Of a stretch of 64,000 bases of DNA, positions 44,782 to 53,027 are shown one piece after another. Each line of letters begins with the position of its first letter. Positions within the stretch are counted from its first letter, which is position 1. The stretch comes from Pseudomonas abieticivorans (lineage in GTDB: Bacteria; Pseudomonadota; Gammaproteobacteria; Pseudomonadales; Pseudomonadaceae), in the NCBI RefSeq assembly GCF_023509015.1, contig NZ_CP094975.1, positions 4,271,501 through 4,335,500 on the forward strand. The letters run 5' to 3'. The notes beneath the pieces were generated by a model, which was given only the letters and a program-made list of their open reading frames with translations, had not been told where the DNA came from and did no database searches. A program made the position numbers and the translations under genes.

Positions 44782-45287
44782 AGTGGCTGTACTCGCATGA
44801 GGTTTGTTCAATAGTATTACGCTTGAAATATAAATCAACCCTGCACCTTTCCGAGTATCCGGCGGGCCCTGGTGCACCATTTTCAGGCGCGCCCCTATCA
44901 GTGGCAGGGCGCGGTTAAAATAAGCCGGGCCGCTCTAGAACAAGGCTTTCCGGCATTCAGTAACGCATTGGCACAGCTTCTGCTACAGCCTGGTTGAGTA
45001 GAAGCGGTTAGCGCCGGCCACCCTGGCCTGCGTGGGACATTGCTCTTGCGGCATTCGCCGCACACCCGTGATGCGGGTGCTTGAACCTGACCTAGGGTCA
45101 TGTGCGAGAGAGAATAGTCATGCTGCTGGCGACTCGTTTCCCCATCTGCCGTGCCCACGCCCGCCTATTTGTGCGGTCGTCTCTCGCTGTGCCCCTCAGG
45201 TTTTCACGCCCCGCATCGCGGTTCCGCTCGTTGGCCGACCTTCGTCTGCCACGGCTTTCTCTGTGCGTTCCTTTGGGAGATACCCCC
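44782..45287. other. 506-bp gene-free region: divergent promoters and a structured leader
   Basis: No credible gene was found, although an ORF is open in frame upstream of 45288. The region must hold the thioesterase promoter and the promoter and 5' leader of the oxygenase/transporter operon. Several hairpins cluster in its middle (see 45049-45100). Confidence 0.6.
45049..45100 (+). ncRNA. Candidate structured leader RNA (three consecutive hairpins)
   Basis: Three perfect hairpins follow within about 52 bases: GCGGC-ATTC-GCCGC, CACCCG-TGATG-CGGGTG and TGACC-TAG-GGTCA. The GAACCTGA stretch between the last two is reminiscent of, but does not form, a TPP riboswitch core. It lies ~190 bases before the NMT1-type binding-protein start. 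It could be a cis-regulatory RNA, an operator array or chance; I could not match it to a known class. Confidence 0.35.
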
Positions 45288-46313
45288 ATGCAAACAGCTG
45301 ATGCCTCGAGTTTGACCGCTTCCCTGCGCCGCCTGCCTGGCATGAGCCTGTTGGCCCTGGCGCTACTCGCAGCCCCCCTGGCCCAGGCCGCCGACAAGGT
45401 GGTGTTGTTGACCTCCTGGTACGCCCAGGCCGAACACGGTGGCTTCTACCAGGCCGTTGCCGAGGGCCTGTATGCCAAGCAAGGCCTGGACGTGACCATC
45501 AAGATGGGTGGCCCGCAAGTCAATGGCATGCAATTGCTGCTCAACAAGCAGGCCGACGTAATCGTCAGCTATGACCTGCAGGTGCTCAAGAGCCGCGAGC
45601 AGGACCTGCCGGTGGTGGCCATCGCCGCGCCGTTCCAAGGTGAGCCGCAAGGCTTGCTGACCCATGGCGATGTCACCAGCCTGGACGGGCTCAAGGGCAA
45701 GACCGTGCTGGTGTCCACCTCCGGGCAAAGCACCTGGTGGCCCTGGCTGAAAAAACGTTATGGCCTGACCGATGCCCAGGCGCGGCCCTACACCTTCAAC
45801 CTGCAACCGTTCCTCAGTAACCCCGACGCCACCCAGCAGGCCTACGCCAGTTCCGAATTGTTCCAGGCGCTCAAGGCTGGCGATAAGCCGCACTTCTTTC
45901 TGTTCGCCGACGCCGGCTACCCGCCCTATGGCAGCACCCTGGTCACCCGCCAGGACGTGATCGAACAGCGCCCGGAGGTGCTCAAGCGCTTCGTCGACGC
46001 CACGATGCAGGGCTGGCGCGACTACCTGGCCAACCCGGCGCCCGGCAACGCGCTGATCAAGCAGGACAACCCGGCCATGAGCGACGACCTACTGGACTGG
46101 GGCGTGGCCAAGCTCAAGGAATACCACCTGGTGGACGGCGGCGATGCAGCAACCCAGGGCGTGGGCGTGATGACCGATGCGCGCTGGCAGGCCACCCGTG
46201 ACTTCATGGTACAGGCAGGCTTGCTGAGTGCCGACGCCGATTGGCGCAAGGCCTACAGCACCCAATTCGTTCAGCCGGCGGCGCAGCCCGCCACTGCCAG
46301 CACCGCGCAGTAA
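45288..46313 (+). CDS. NMT1/THI5-type periplasmic substrate-binding protein
   Basis: This 341-residue protein has a signal peptide (cut near APLAQAA, about residue 35) and the NMT1/SsuA-like fold: VVLLTSWYAQAEHGGFYQAVAEGLYAKQGLDVTIK, then NGMQLLLNKQADVIVSYDLQ. Such proteins feed TauABC/SsuABC-type importers with pyrimidine precursors, sulfonates, riboflavin or purines. Genes for an ATPase and a permease follow in the same operon. GGGAGA lies 7 bases before the ATG at 45288; the frame is open further upstream but starts there look poor. Ligand unknown. Confidence 0.88.
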   Translation: MQTADASSLTASLRRLPGMSLLALALLAAPLAQAADKVVLLTSWYAQAEHGGFYQAVAEGLYAKQGLDVTIKMGGPQVNGMQLLLNKQADVIVSYDLQVLKSREQDLPVVAIAAPFQGEPQGLLTHGDVTSLDGLKGKTVLVSTSGQSTWWPWLKKRYGLTDAQARPYTFNLQPFLSNPDATQQAYASSELFQALKAGDKPHFFLFADAGYPPYGSTLVTRQDVIEQRPEVLKRFVDATMQGWRDYLANPAPGNALIKQDNPAMSDDLLDWGVAKLKEYHLVDGGDAATQGVGVMTDARWQATRDFMVQAGLLSADADWRKAYSTQFVQPAAQPATASTAQ

Positions 46314-46343
46314 GCCTGATAAAAAGAACCGAGGAGAAATCTT

Positions 46344-47378
46344 ATGCTGGTCACCCAACAACCTGTATTGCGCCGTTTCTGGTACGCCCTGATGCCTGTT
46401 GCCACCCTGGAGGCGGGGCCGCAACCGTTCATGCTGCTGGGCGAGCGCCTGGTACTGTTCAATGGCAAGGAGGGCCCGGTGGCCCTGGCCGATCGCTGCT
46501 GCCACCGCACCGCGCAACTGTCCAAGGGCTGGGTGGAAAACGGCACCATCGTGTGCGGCTACCACGGCTGGCGCTATGACCAGAGCGGCGCTTGTGTGTG
46601 CATCCCGCAGCAGGCCGAAGGCGCGCCCATCCCCAGCGCCGCGCGCACCACGGCGTACCACTGCCAGGAAAAATACGGCTACGTGTGGGTATGCCTGGGC
46701 GACCCGCTGCAGCCGATCCCCACCTTTGAAGAGGACGGTGCCCCGGCCTACCGGCGCATCTTCCAGTTTTACGAAGAATGGAAGACCAGCCCGCTGCGCT
46801 TCATGGAGAACTCGTTCGACAACTCGCACTTTTCGTTCGTGCACAAGGCCAACTTCGGCATGCTCAGCCAGCCGCAACCGTCCAAGTACCACCTGCAGCA
46901 AACCGAGTGGGGCTTTGAAGCCGAAACCATCGTGCCGATCAACAACCCGGCGGCCGGCCACCGCGTGACCGGTACCGACACCCCGACCACTACTCGCCAC
47001 CTGTTCAACCGTTGGCACCTGCCGTTCGTGCGGCGCTTTGGTTGCACCTACCCGGACAGCGGCGTGCACCACATCATCTACAACTGCGCCACGCCCATCG
47101 ATGACAAACGTATCCAACTGGTGCAATGGTTGTATCGCAACGACGATGAAGCGGCGTGCAGCAGCGAGGAACTGATCGCCTGGGACGCGCCCATCACCCG
47201 TGAAGACCAGGAGATCCTGGAGGCCACCGACTACGACGCCTGTGTCGATACGCGCCGGCGCGTGGAGTTTCACATGGAGTCGGACAAGCCGGGGCTGATC
47301 ATGCGCAAGATGCTCTTCGACCTGCTGCAGGCCCACGGCGAGGAAGAGATGTTCCGCCCTGCGGACATGCCGCTATGA
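46344..47378 (+). CDS. Rieske non-heme iron oxygenase, alpha subunit
   Basis: This 344-residue oxygenase has the Rieske [2Fe-2S] ligands C52, H54, C71 and H74 (RCCHR, then CGYHGW, 16 residues apart). The catalytic mononuclear iron site is D159-x2-H162-x4-H167 (FDNSHFSFVHK). It activates O2 to hydroxylate or demethylate a substrate, taking electrons from a reductase. The short length places it with one-component oxygenases such as vanillate O-demethylase or methylxanthine N-demethylases rather than ring dioxygenases with beta subunits. The operon supplies a reductase (50430). Substrate unknown. Confidence 0.92.
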   Translation: MLVTQQPVLRRFWYALMPVATLEAGPQPFMLLGERLVLFNGKEGPVALADRCCHRTAQLSKGWVENGTIVCGYHGWRYDQSGACVCIPQQAEGAPIPSAARTTAYHCQEKYGYVWVCLGDPLQPIPTFEEDGAPAYRRIFQFYEEWKTSPLRFMENSFDNSHFSFVHKANFGMLSQPQPSKYHLQQTEWGFEAETIVPINNPAAGHRVTGTDTPTTTRHLFNRWHLPFVRRFGCTYPDSGVHHIIYNCATPIDDKRIQLVQWLYRNDDEAACSSEELIAWDAPITREDQEILEATDYDACVDTRRRVEFHMESDKPGLIMRKMLFDLLQAHGEEEMFRPADMPL

Positions 47379-48193
47379 ACGCCGCCATCGACAGTCGCCA
47401 ACTGATCGAGGCGCCGGTGCTGTTGGCCAACCAGGTGGAAAAGACCTACGGCAACGGCACCCAGGCCTTGCAACGGATGAAACTGAGCGTGGCGCGGGGT
47501 GAGTTCGTCTCGCTGCTCGGCCCCTCAGGCTGCGGCAAAAGTACTTTGCTGAAGATGTTCGCCGGGCTGGAGCAACCCTCGGCCGGCCATTTGCGCTGGT
47601 GGGGCAAGGGCCAGATCGAGCAGGCGGAAGTGGGCCGCAAGTTGGCCATGGTGTTTCAGGAAGCCACCCTGATGCCGTGGGCCAAGGTAGCGGATAACGT
47701 GCGCCTGCCGCTGGATCTGGCCGGCGTGCCCAAGGCAAGCAGCGTGCCGGCCGTGCAGGCGGCGTTGGAGTTGGTTGGCCTGGGGGCGTTTGCCCAGGCT
47801 TACCCGCGCGAGTTGTCGGGTGGCATGCAGATGCGCGCCTCCATCGCCCGCGCCCTGGCCATGCAACCCAATCTGCTGCTGATGGACGAGCCGTTCGGCG
47901 CCCTCGACGAGTTCACCCGCAACCGCCTGGACAGTGACCTGCGCCAGTTGTGGGCGCAACGCGACCTGACCGTGGTGTTCGTCACCCACAGTATCTACGA
48001 GGCGGTGTACCTGTCGTCGCGGGTGGTGGTGATGGGCGCGCGGCCGGGCAGGGTGTTAGCTGACGTGGCCATCGATGGGCCGGCGGTACGTGACGAAGCG
48101 TTTCGTACCTCGGCCGGTTTCATCCAGCAATGCGCGCATCTTTCCAGCCTGCTGGCCGAGGCCAATGGCGATTATTCGGGAGTGGCCCTATGA
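47375..48193 (+). CDS. ABC transporter ATPase (TauB/SsuB-like)
   Basis: This 272-residue ATPase has Walker A LLGPSGCGKSTLLKMFAG, signature LSGGMQMRASIARALA, Walker B LLLMDEPFGALDEFTR and H-loop VFVTHSIYEAVYLS. It pairs with the permease of the next gene and the NMT1-type binding protein, forming a nitrate/sulfonate/taurine-family importer. It overlaps the oxygenase gene by 4 bp and the permease gene by 4 bp, so the operon is translationally coupled and import is linked to oxidation. Confidence 0.93.
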   Translation: MNAAIDSRQLIEAPVLLANQVEKTYGNGTQALQRMKLSVARGEFVSLLGPSGCGKSTLLKMFAGLEQPSAGHLRWWGKGQIEQAEVGRKLAMVFQEATLMPWAKVADNVRLPLDLAGVPKASSVPAVQAALELVGLGAFAQAYPRELSGGMQMRASIARALAMQPNLLLMDEPFGALDEFTRNRLDSDLRQLWAQRDLTVVFVTHSIYEAVYLSSRVVVMGARPGRVLADVAIDGPAVRDEAFRTSAGFIQQCAHLSSLLAEANGDYSGVAL

Positions 48194-48990
48194 CCCACGT
48201 GAAACCTTGGTTGCAGCGCCCAGCCGTGCAGCGCATCGTGGCCCCGCTTATAGTCGGCGCCGTGCTGCTGACTTTATGGCAACTGATCTGCGTGCTGGGC
48301 AAGGTCCCGGTGTACCTGGTACCCAGCCCACTGGCCATTGGCAAGACGCTGGTCAGTGATGGGCCGATGCTGTTGGGCGCGCTGTGGATGACCTTGAAAA
48401 TCACCTTCCTGTCCTTCGCCCTGGCGGTGGTGCTGGGAGTGATCGCCGCCTTTGTGTTCGTGCAGAGCCGGTTGCTGGAGGCCAGCCTGTTCCCCTACGC
48501 GATACTGTTGCAGGTGACGCCGGTGGTGGCCATCGCGCCGCTGATCATTATCTGGTGCAGCAACACCACCTTGGCGTTGGTGATTTGCGCGACCCTGGTG
48601 GCGATCTTTCCGATTATCTCCAACACCGTGCTGGGCCTGCGCAGCGTCAACCCGGGCCTGCTCAACCTGTTCCAGCTCAACCGCGCCACGCGCTGGCAAA
48701 CCCTGCTGCGCCTGCGCATTCCCAGTGCCTTGCCGTACTTTTTTGGCGGCCTGCGCATTGCCAGTGGGCTGGCGCTGATCGGCGCGGTGGTGGCCGAGTT
48801 CGTCGCCGGCACCGGCGGTACCGGCGCGGGGCTGGCCTATCAGATCCTGCAGGCCGGTTTTCAATTGAATATCCCCTTGCTGTTCGCAGCCTTGGTGCTG
48901 ATCGCCTTGACTGGGGTGTTGCTGTTCAGCCTGATGGCCGCCCTGGCGCGGGTCAGCCTCAGCCACTGGCACGACAGCGAGCGGGGCTGA
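48190..48990 (+). CDS. ABC transporter permease (TauC/SsuC-like)
   Basis: This 266-residue inner-membrane protein has about six helices and the MetI-like fold; the EAA loop region reads LFQLNRATRWQTLLRLRIPSAL. The ATG at 48190 overlaps the ATPase stop by 4 bp; an in-frame start at 48130 lies inside the ATPase gene and is rejected. It forms the channel of the importer. The final part is followed after 15 bp by the amidohydrolase start. Confidence 0.92.
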   Translation: MTHVKPWLQRPAVQRIVAPLIVGAVLLTLWQLICVLGKVPVYLVPSPLAIGKTLVSDGPMLLGALWMTLKITFLSFALAVVLGVIAAFVFVQSRLLEASLFPYAILLQVTPVVAIAPLIIIWCSNTTLALVICATLVAIFPIISNTVLGLRSVNPGLLNLFQLNRATRWQTLLRLRIPSALPYFFGGLRIASGLALIGAVVAEFVAGTGGTGAGLAYQILQAGFQLNIPLLFAALVLIALTGVLLFSLMAALARVSLSHWHDSERG

Positions 48991-49005
48991 CCCATGGAGA
49001 CCGTG

Positions 49006-50433
49006 ATGAACAACCTGCTGATCCGCAATGCCAGCGCCATCCTCACCGGGCGACGGGGCGCCGCCGCCCGGCACCCAGGCCCGGACATCCGCGTGCAAGG
49101 TGGGCGAATCGCCGCCATCGGCCACCTTCAGCCATTAGTTGGCGAGGCGCAGATCGATGCCCGCGATTGCGTGATATACCCAGCCTGGGTGAACACCCAC
49201 CACCACCTGTTTCAATCCCTGCTCAAGGGTGAACCGCAAGGCCTGAACCAAAACCTCACGGCCTGGTTGGCGGCCACGCCTTATCGCTTTCGCGGTGCCT
49301 TCGACGAACAGAGTTTTCGCCTGGCTGCCCGTATTGGGTTGGTCGAGTTGCTGCGTTCGGGCTGTGCCACGGTGGCCGACCACCACTATCTGTATTACCC
49401 CGGCATGCCGTTCGACAGCGCGCAGATCCTGTTCGAGGAAGCTGAAAGTTTGGGGATGCGTTTTGTGCTGTGCCGCGGTGGCGCCACCCAGACCCGTCAA
49501 TTGGAAGCCGAATTGCCCCAGGCCCTGCGCCCGGAAAAGCTGGATGACTACCTGGCCGATGTCGAACGTCTGGTGGCCCGCTACCACGACCCGGCCGCCG
49601 ATGCGATGCGCCGGATCGTGATGGCGCCGACCACGGCACTGCATTCAACCAGCCCGGCCGAACTGCGCGAGACTGCCCGGGTGGCGCGCCAATTGGGCAT
49701 TCGCCTGCACAGCCACTTGTCGGAAACCGTCGACTACCTGGACGCCGCTCGGGCCAAGTTCGGCATGACGCCGGTGCAGTTTTGCGCCGAGCATGACTGG
49801 CTGGGGCCGGACGTGTGGTTCGCCCACCTGGTCAAGCTGCTGCCCGAAGAAGTCCGCCAATTGGGCGACACCCGCACCGGCATCGCCCATTGCCCGCAAA
49901 GCAATGGCCGGCTGGGCAGCGGCATCGCCGACCTGTGTGCCCTGGAAGCCGCCGGGGTGCCGGTATCGATCGGTGTCGATGGCGCAGCGTCCAACGAGGC
50001 GGCCGACATGCAATCCGAAGCCCACGCCGCCTGGCTGTTGCAGCGGGCGCGCAAGGGCCAGTTGGCCGAGCCGCGCTATGCCGGTGGCCAGTTCGAAGGC
50101 GGCGCAGATGCCGCAACCATCGAGGACGTGCTGCGTTGGGGCACCGCTGGGGGTGCCCAAGTGCTGGGTTTCGAAGCGTTGGGCACACTGGCAGTGGGGC
50201 AACTGGCCGATATCGCGATCTACCGGCTGGATGACCCGCGTTACTTTGGCCTGCACGACATGGCCATCGGGCCGATTGCCTGCGGTGGCCGGGCCAGCTT
50301 GAAAGCGCTGTTGGTCGCAGGCCGTGCCGTGGTCGAGGACGACCGAGTGCCGGGCCTGGACATGGGCGAACTGGGCCGCCAGGCCAGTGCTGCAGTGATC
50401 GCCCTGCAGCAGCGCGCGGGAGTACGCCGATGA
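49006..50433 (+). CDS. Amidohydrolase-superfamily deaminase (8-oxoguanine/isoxanthopterin deaminase-like)
   Basis: This 475-residue protein has the metal-dependent amidohydrolase barrel: VNTHHHLFQSLLKG (HxH metal site), ADHHYLYYPG, LHSHLSETVDYL and GIAHCPQSNGRLGSG, with the active-site aspartate in VSIGVDGAASNEAADM. The pattern is close to P. aeruginosa 8-oxoguanine deaminase and related pterin/isocytosine deaminases, which deaminate nitrogen heterocycles. It should hydrolyse an amino group from the substrate or from the oxygenase product. Start 49006 has GGAGA 5 bases upstream; 48994 is an alternative. The 3' end overlaps the reductase by 4 bp. Confidence 0.88.
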   Translation: MNNLLIRNASAILTGRRGAAARHPGPDIRVQGGRIAAIGHLQPLVGEAQIDARDCVIYPAWVNTHHHLFQSLLKGEPQGLNQNLTAWLAATPYRFRGAFDEQSFRLAARIGLVELLRSGCATVADHHYLYYPGMPFDSAQILFEEAESLGMRFVLCRGGATQTRQLEAELPQALRPEKLDDYLADVERLVARYHDPAADAMRRIVMAPTTALHSTSPAELRETARVARQLGIRLHSHLSETVDYLDAARAKFGMTPVQFCAEHDWLGPDVWFAHLVKLLPEEVRQLGDTRTGIAHCPQSNGRLGSGIADLCALEAAGVPVSIGVDGAASNEAADMQSEAHAAWLLQRARKGQLAEPRYAGGQFEGGADAATIEDVLRWGTAGGAQVLGFEALGTLAVGQLADIAIYRLDDPRYFGLHDMAIGPIACGGRASLKALLVAGRAVVEDDRVPGLDMGELGRQASAAVIALQQRAGVRR

Positions 50434-51380
50434 GCTGGGTAGAATTGAAAGTGCGCGGCTTGCGTGAAGAGGCCGACGGTATCCTGGGCATTGAACTGGC
50501 TCCTTTGGCGGGCACGCTGCCGTTTACCTGGCAGGCCGGGGCCCATGTCGACGTACAGGTCGAAGGCGGCCAAGTGCGCCAGTACTCGCTGATCAATCGG
50601 CCGGAGGAGGGCTGCGTGCGCCTGGCGGTCAAGCACGCGGCGGATTCGCGTGGCGGTTCGCGTTGGCTGCACCGCCAAGTGCGGCTAGGCGATCGGCTCA
50701 AGGTGGGCACGCCACGCAATGTGTTCCCCCTCAAGGCCGGGACGGGTGAAGTGGTGCTGGTGGCAGCGGGCATCGGCATCACGCCGTTGTTGGCGATGTA
50801 CCGCGAGTGTCAGCGGCAATCGCGCCCGGTGCGCCTGTGGTACTTCGTCCGTGAGGCGGCGCAGTGGGCGTTTGTCGAACAGTGGCGCAATGATGCGGCG
50901 GTCAGCCTGATAAGCGGTTTGCCTTCATCGGCCGTGATCGACCGCTTGCGCGGCGAGCTGCCGGCTTGGCAAACCGACGCCCAGCTCTACACGTGCGGCC
51001 CCGAAGGGTTCATGGCGGCGGTGCTGGGCCTGGCGGGCGAGCGGGGTTGGCCGGCCGAGGCCTTGCATCAGGAGCATTTTCAGGCACCCAAAGCTGCCAG
51101 TGATCCGTTGCCGGCAGGGCAGCAACTGGTGCTGGCGCGCAGTGGCAAGACGGTCGAGTTGCGCGCCGGGGAAAGCCTGGTCGCGGCGGCCGAACGGGTG
51201 GGGGTGAGCATCGCCACCTCGTGCGGCATGGGCATGTGCGGCGCTTGCATGACCCCGGTGCTGGGCGGTGACATCGAGCACCGCGATCAGTACCTGAGCG
51301 AAGCCGAACAGGGCAGTGGGCAATGGATCATGCCCTGTGTGTCTGCCTGCCGTCGCGGCACATTGACCCTGGACCTCTGA
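50430..51380 (+). CDS. Flavin/[2Fe-2S] oxidoreductase (phthalate dioxygenase reductase/VanB family)
   Basis: This 316-residue reductase has an N-terminal flavin-binding barrel (RQYSLINRP), an NAD(P)H domain (VLVAAGIGITPLLAMYRE; TCGPEGFMAAVL) and a C-terminal plant-type ferredoxin domain. The iron-sulfur ligands are C-x4-C-x2-C in SCGMGMCGACMTPV, with a fourth cysteine in IMPCVSAC. It passes electrons from NAD(P)H to the Rieske oxygenase of the same operon. It overlaps the deaminase gene by 4 bp and ends the coupled operon. Confidence 0.93.
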   Translation: MSWVELKVRGLREEADGILGIELAPLAGTLPFTWQAGAHVDVQVEGGQVRQYSLINRPEEGCVRLAVKHAADSRGGSRWLHRQVRLGDRLKVGTPRNVFPLKAGTGEVVLVAAGIGITPLLAMYRECQRQSRPVRLWYFVREAAQWAFVEQWRNDAAVSLISGLPSSAVIDRLRGELPAWQTDAQLYTCGPEGFMAAVLGLAGERGWPAEALHQEHFQAPKAASDPLPAGQQLVLARSGKTVELRAGESLVAAAERVGVSIATSCGMGMCGACMTPVLGGDIEHRDQYLSEAEQGSGQWIMPCVSACRRGTLTLDL

Positions 51381-51450
51381 GCTTTGCTATCCTTGGCGTC
51401 TTTGGCAGGCGCCAGGATAGGCGCCGCCGGCTGACCGAGCGGATACCTTT

Positions 51451-52759
51451 ATGACTGCCAAGCCCCCTGCACGCCCGTTGCTGCTGTCCCGGGCTGACCA
51501 CAAGACCCTGGGCCTCGCGGCCTTGGGCGGTGCGCTGGAAATCTACGATTTCATCATTTTCGTATTTTTCGCCCTCACTCTAAGCCAGCTGTTCTTCCCG
51601 CCGCAGATGCCCGAATGGCTGCGCCTGCTGCAAAGCTTCGGGATTTTCGTCACCGGCTACCTGGCGCGGCCGTTGGGCGGCATTCTGATGGCGCATTTTG
51701 CCGACCACCTGGGGCGCAAGAAGGTGTTCAGCCTGAGCATCCTGATGATGGCCCTGCCGTGCCTGCTGATCGGGGTGATGCCCACCTACGCCGACATCGG
51801 TTATTTCGCCCCGTTGATCCTGCTGGCGCTGCGCATCCTGCAAGGCGCCGCCGTGGGCGGCGAAGTACCCAGCGCCTGGGTGTTCGTGGCCGAGCATGCG
51901 CCGGTGCGGCGGCGCGGCTACGCCTTGGGCTTTCTGCAGGCGGGGCTCACCTTCGGCTATCTGATTGGCGCACTGACCGCCACGGCCCTGGCCCAACTGT
52001 TTACCCCCCAGGAAATTCTCGACTACGCCTGGCGCCTGCCGTTTCTGGCTCGGTGGCGTGTTCGGCGTGATCGGCGTGTGGCTGCGCCGCTGGCTCAGCG
52101 AAACCCCGGTGTTTTTAGCGCTGCGCGAACGCCGCGAGGCGGTGGTGGAAATGCCGCTCAAGGCGGTGTTGCGTGACCACCGTGCGGCCCTGCTGCCCGC
52201 GGCCATATTGACCTGCGTGCTGACTTCGGCGGTGGTGGTGCTGGTGGTCATTACCCCGACGGTGATGCAGCAACGCTTTGGCATGAGCGCCAGCCACACC
52301 TTCGCCCTGAGCAGCCTGGGCATCGTCTTCCTGAACATCGGCTGCGTGCTGGCCGGCTTGCTGGTGGACCGCATCGGTGCCTGGCGCGCGCTGATGTTCT
52401 ACAGCCTGTTGCTACCGCTGGGGATCGGCGCGCTGTACGCCAGCCTGATTGGCGGCTGGGGCGTGCCGGGCATCGGTTATGCCTTGGCCGGCTTGAGCTG
52501 CGGCGTGGTGGGGGTGGTGCCGTCGGTGATGGTCGGTCTGTTCCCGGCGCGGATTCGCGTGTCGGGCATTTCGTTCACCTACAACATCGCCTATGCCCTG
52601 TGGGCCAGCGTCACCCCATTGGCGTTGATCGCCCTGATGCCGTGGAGCCCGTGGGTGTGCGTGGGCTTCTGCGCAATCATGGGTACCGTGGGGCTGGTGA
52701 CTGCGCTGGTATTCAATGCGCGCAAAGTGTTGGTGGGGGATGGCGTGACAGTGGGCTAA
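51451..52759 (+). pseudogene. MHS-family MFS transporter, interrupted by a one-base frameshift
   Basis: Two overlapping frames encode the halves of one 12-helix transporter of the metabolite:H+ symporter (MHS) family. The first half (from 51451, MTAKPPARPLLL, with GALEIYDFIIFVFFALTL and RPLGGILMAHFADHLGRKK) runs through WRLPFL. The second resumes as GGVFGVIGVWLRRWLSETPVF and ends at 52759. Removing one G of the GG at 52047-52048 restores PFLLGGVFGVIG in one frame. It is either a true pseudogene or an assembly error. If functional it could import the substrate of the upstream oxygenase operon or another organic acid. Confidence 0.85.
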
Positions 52760-52778
52760 GCCTGTCGCTTGGCAAAAG

Positions 52779-52802
52779 AACCGGCCCAGCGCCGGTTTTT
52801 TT
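52779..52802 (+). terminator. Rho-independent terminator
   Basis: ACCGGC-CCA-GCGCCGGTTTTTTT: a GC stem with a seven-T tract after the frameshifted transporter. Confidence 0.85.
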
Positions 52803-52819
52803 ATGGCGGCCATAAACCC

Positions 52820-52905
52820 GTGTAGGAACGGTTTCATCCGCGAAAAGGACACTGCGGTGTGCCAGGCAAGCGGCGGCGGCTGCTTGGCGGATAAATCCGC
52901 TTGAA
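52820..52905. repeat. REPIN (diverged)
   Basis: TGTAGGAACGGTTTCATCCGCGAA and TTGGCGGATAAATCCGCTT are imperfect inverse REP arms with a ~38-base spacer between the MHS and dgoK genes. Confidence 0.65.
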
Positions 52906-52914
52906 CCCAGGGAT

Positions 52915-52980
52915 AAATCCCACTATATGAAACTGATAATTATATATTGAGATTTTACTGCGCTCAGGTTTATAGTTTCC
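52915..52980 (+). promoter_or_regulatory. AT-rich probable promoter/operator region of the dgo operon
   Basis: This ~60-base stretch (TATATGAAACTGATAATTATATATTGAG) is far more AT-rich than its surroundings and lies just upstream of dgoK. It contains a TATAT...ATATA inverted arrangement that could be bound by the IclR regulator. No experiment supports this. Confidence 0.4.
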
Positions 52981-53027
52981 CCATCAGCTCTACGCCCTCA
53001 CTCTCAAAAAACAATTCAGGTGAAGCG

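Noticed and set aside
45049..45135. TPP riboswitch
   Set aside because: A GAACCTGA stretch is present but the upstream CTGAGA core and pairing pattern are missing.
45049..45135. Guanidine-I (ykkC) riboswitch
   Set aside because: CTAGGGT and CGAGAG pieces occur, but in the wrong spacing and without the ykkC helices.
45102..45287. Upstream extension of the NMT1-type binding-protein gene
   Set aside because: The frame is open, but the extra residues lack signal-peptide character and the good ribosome site sits before 45288.
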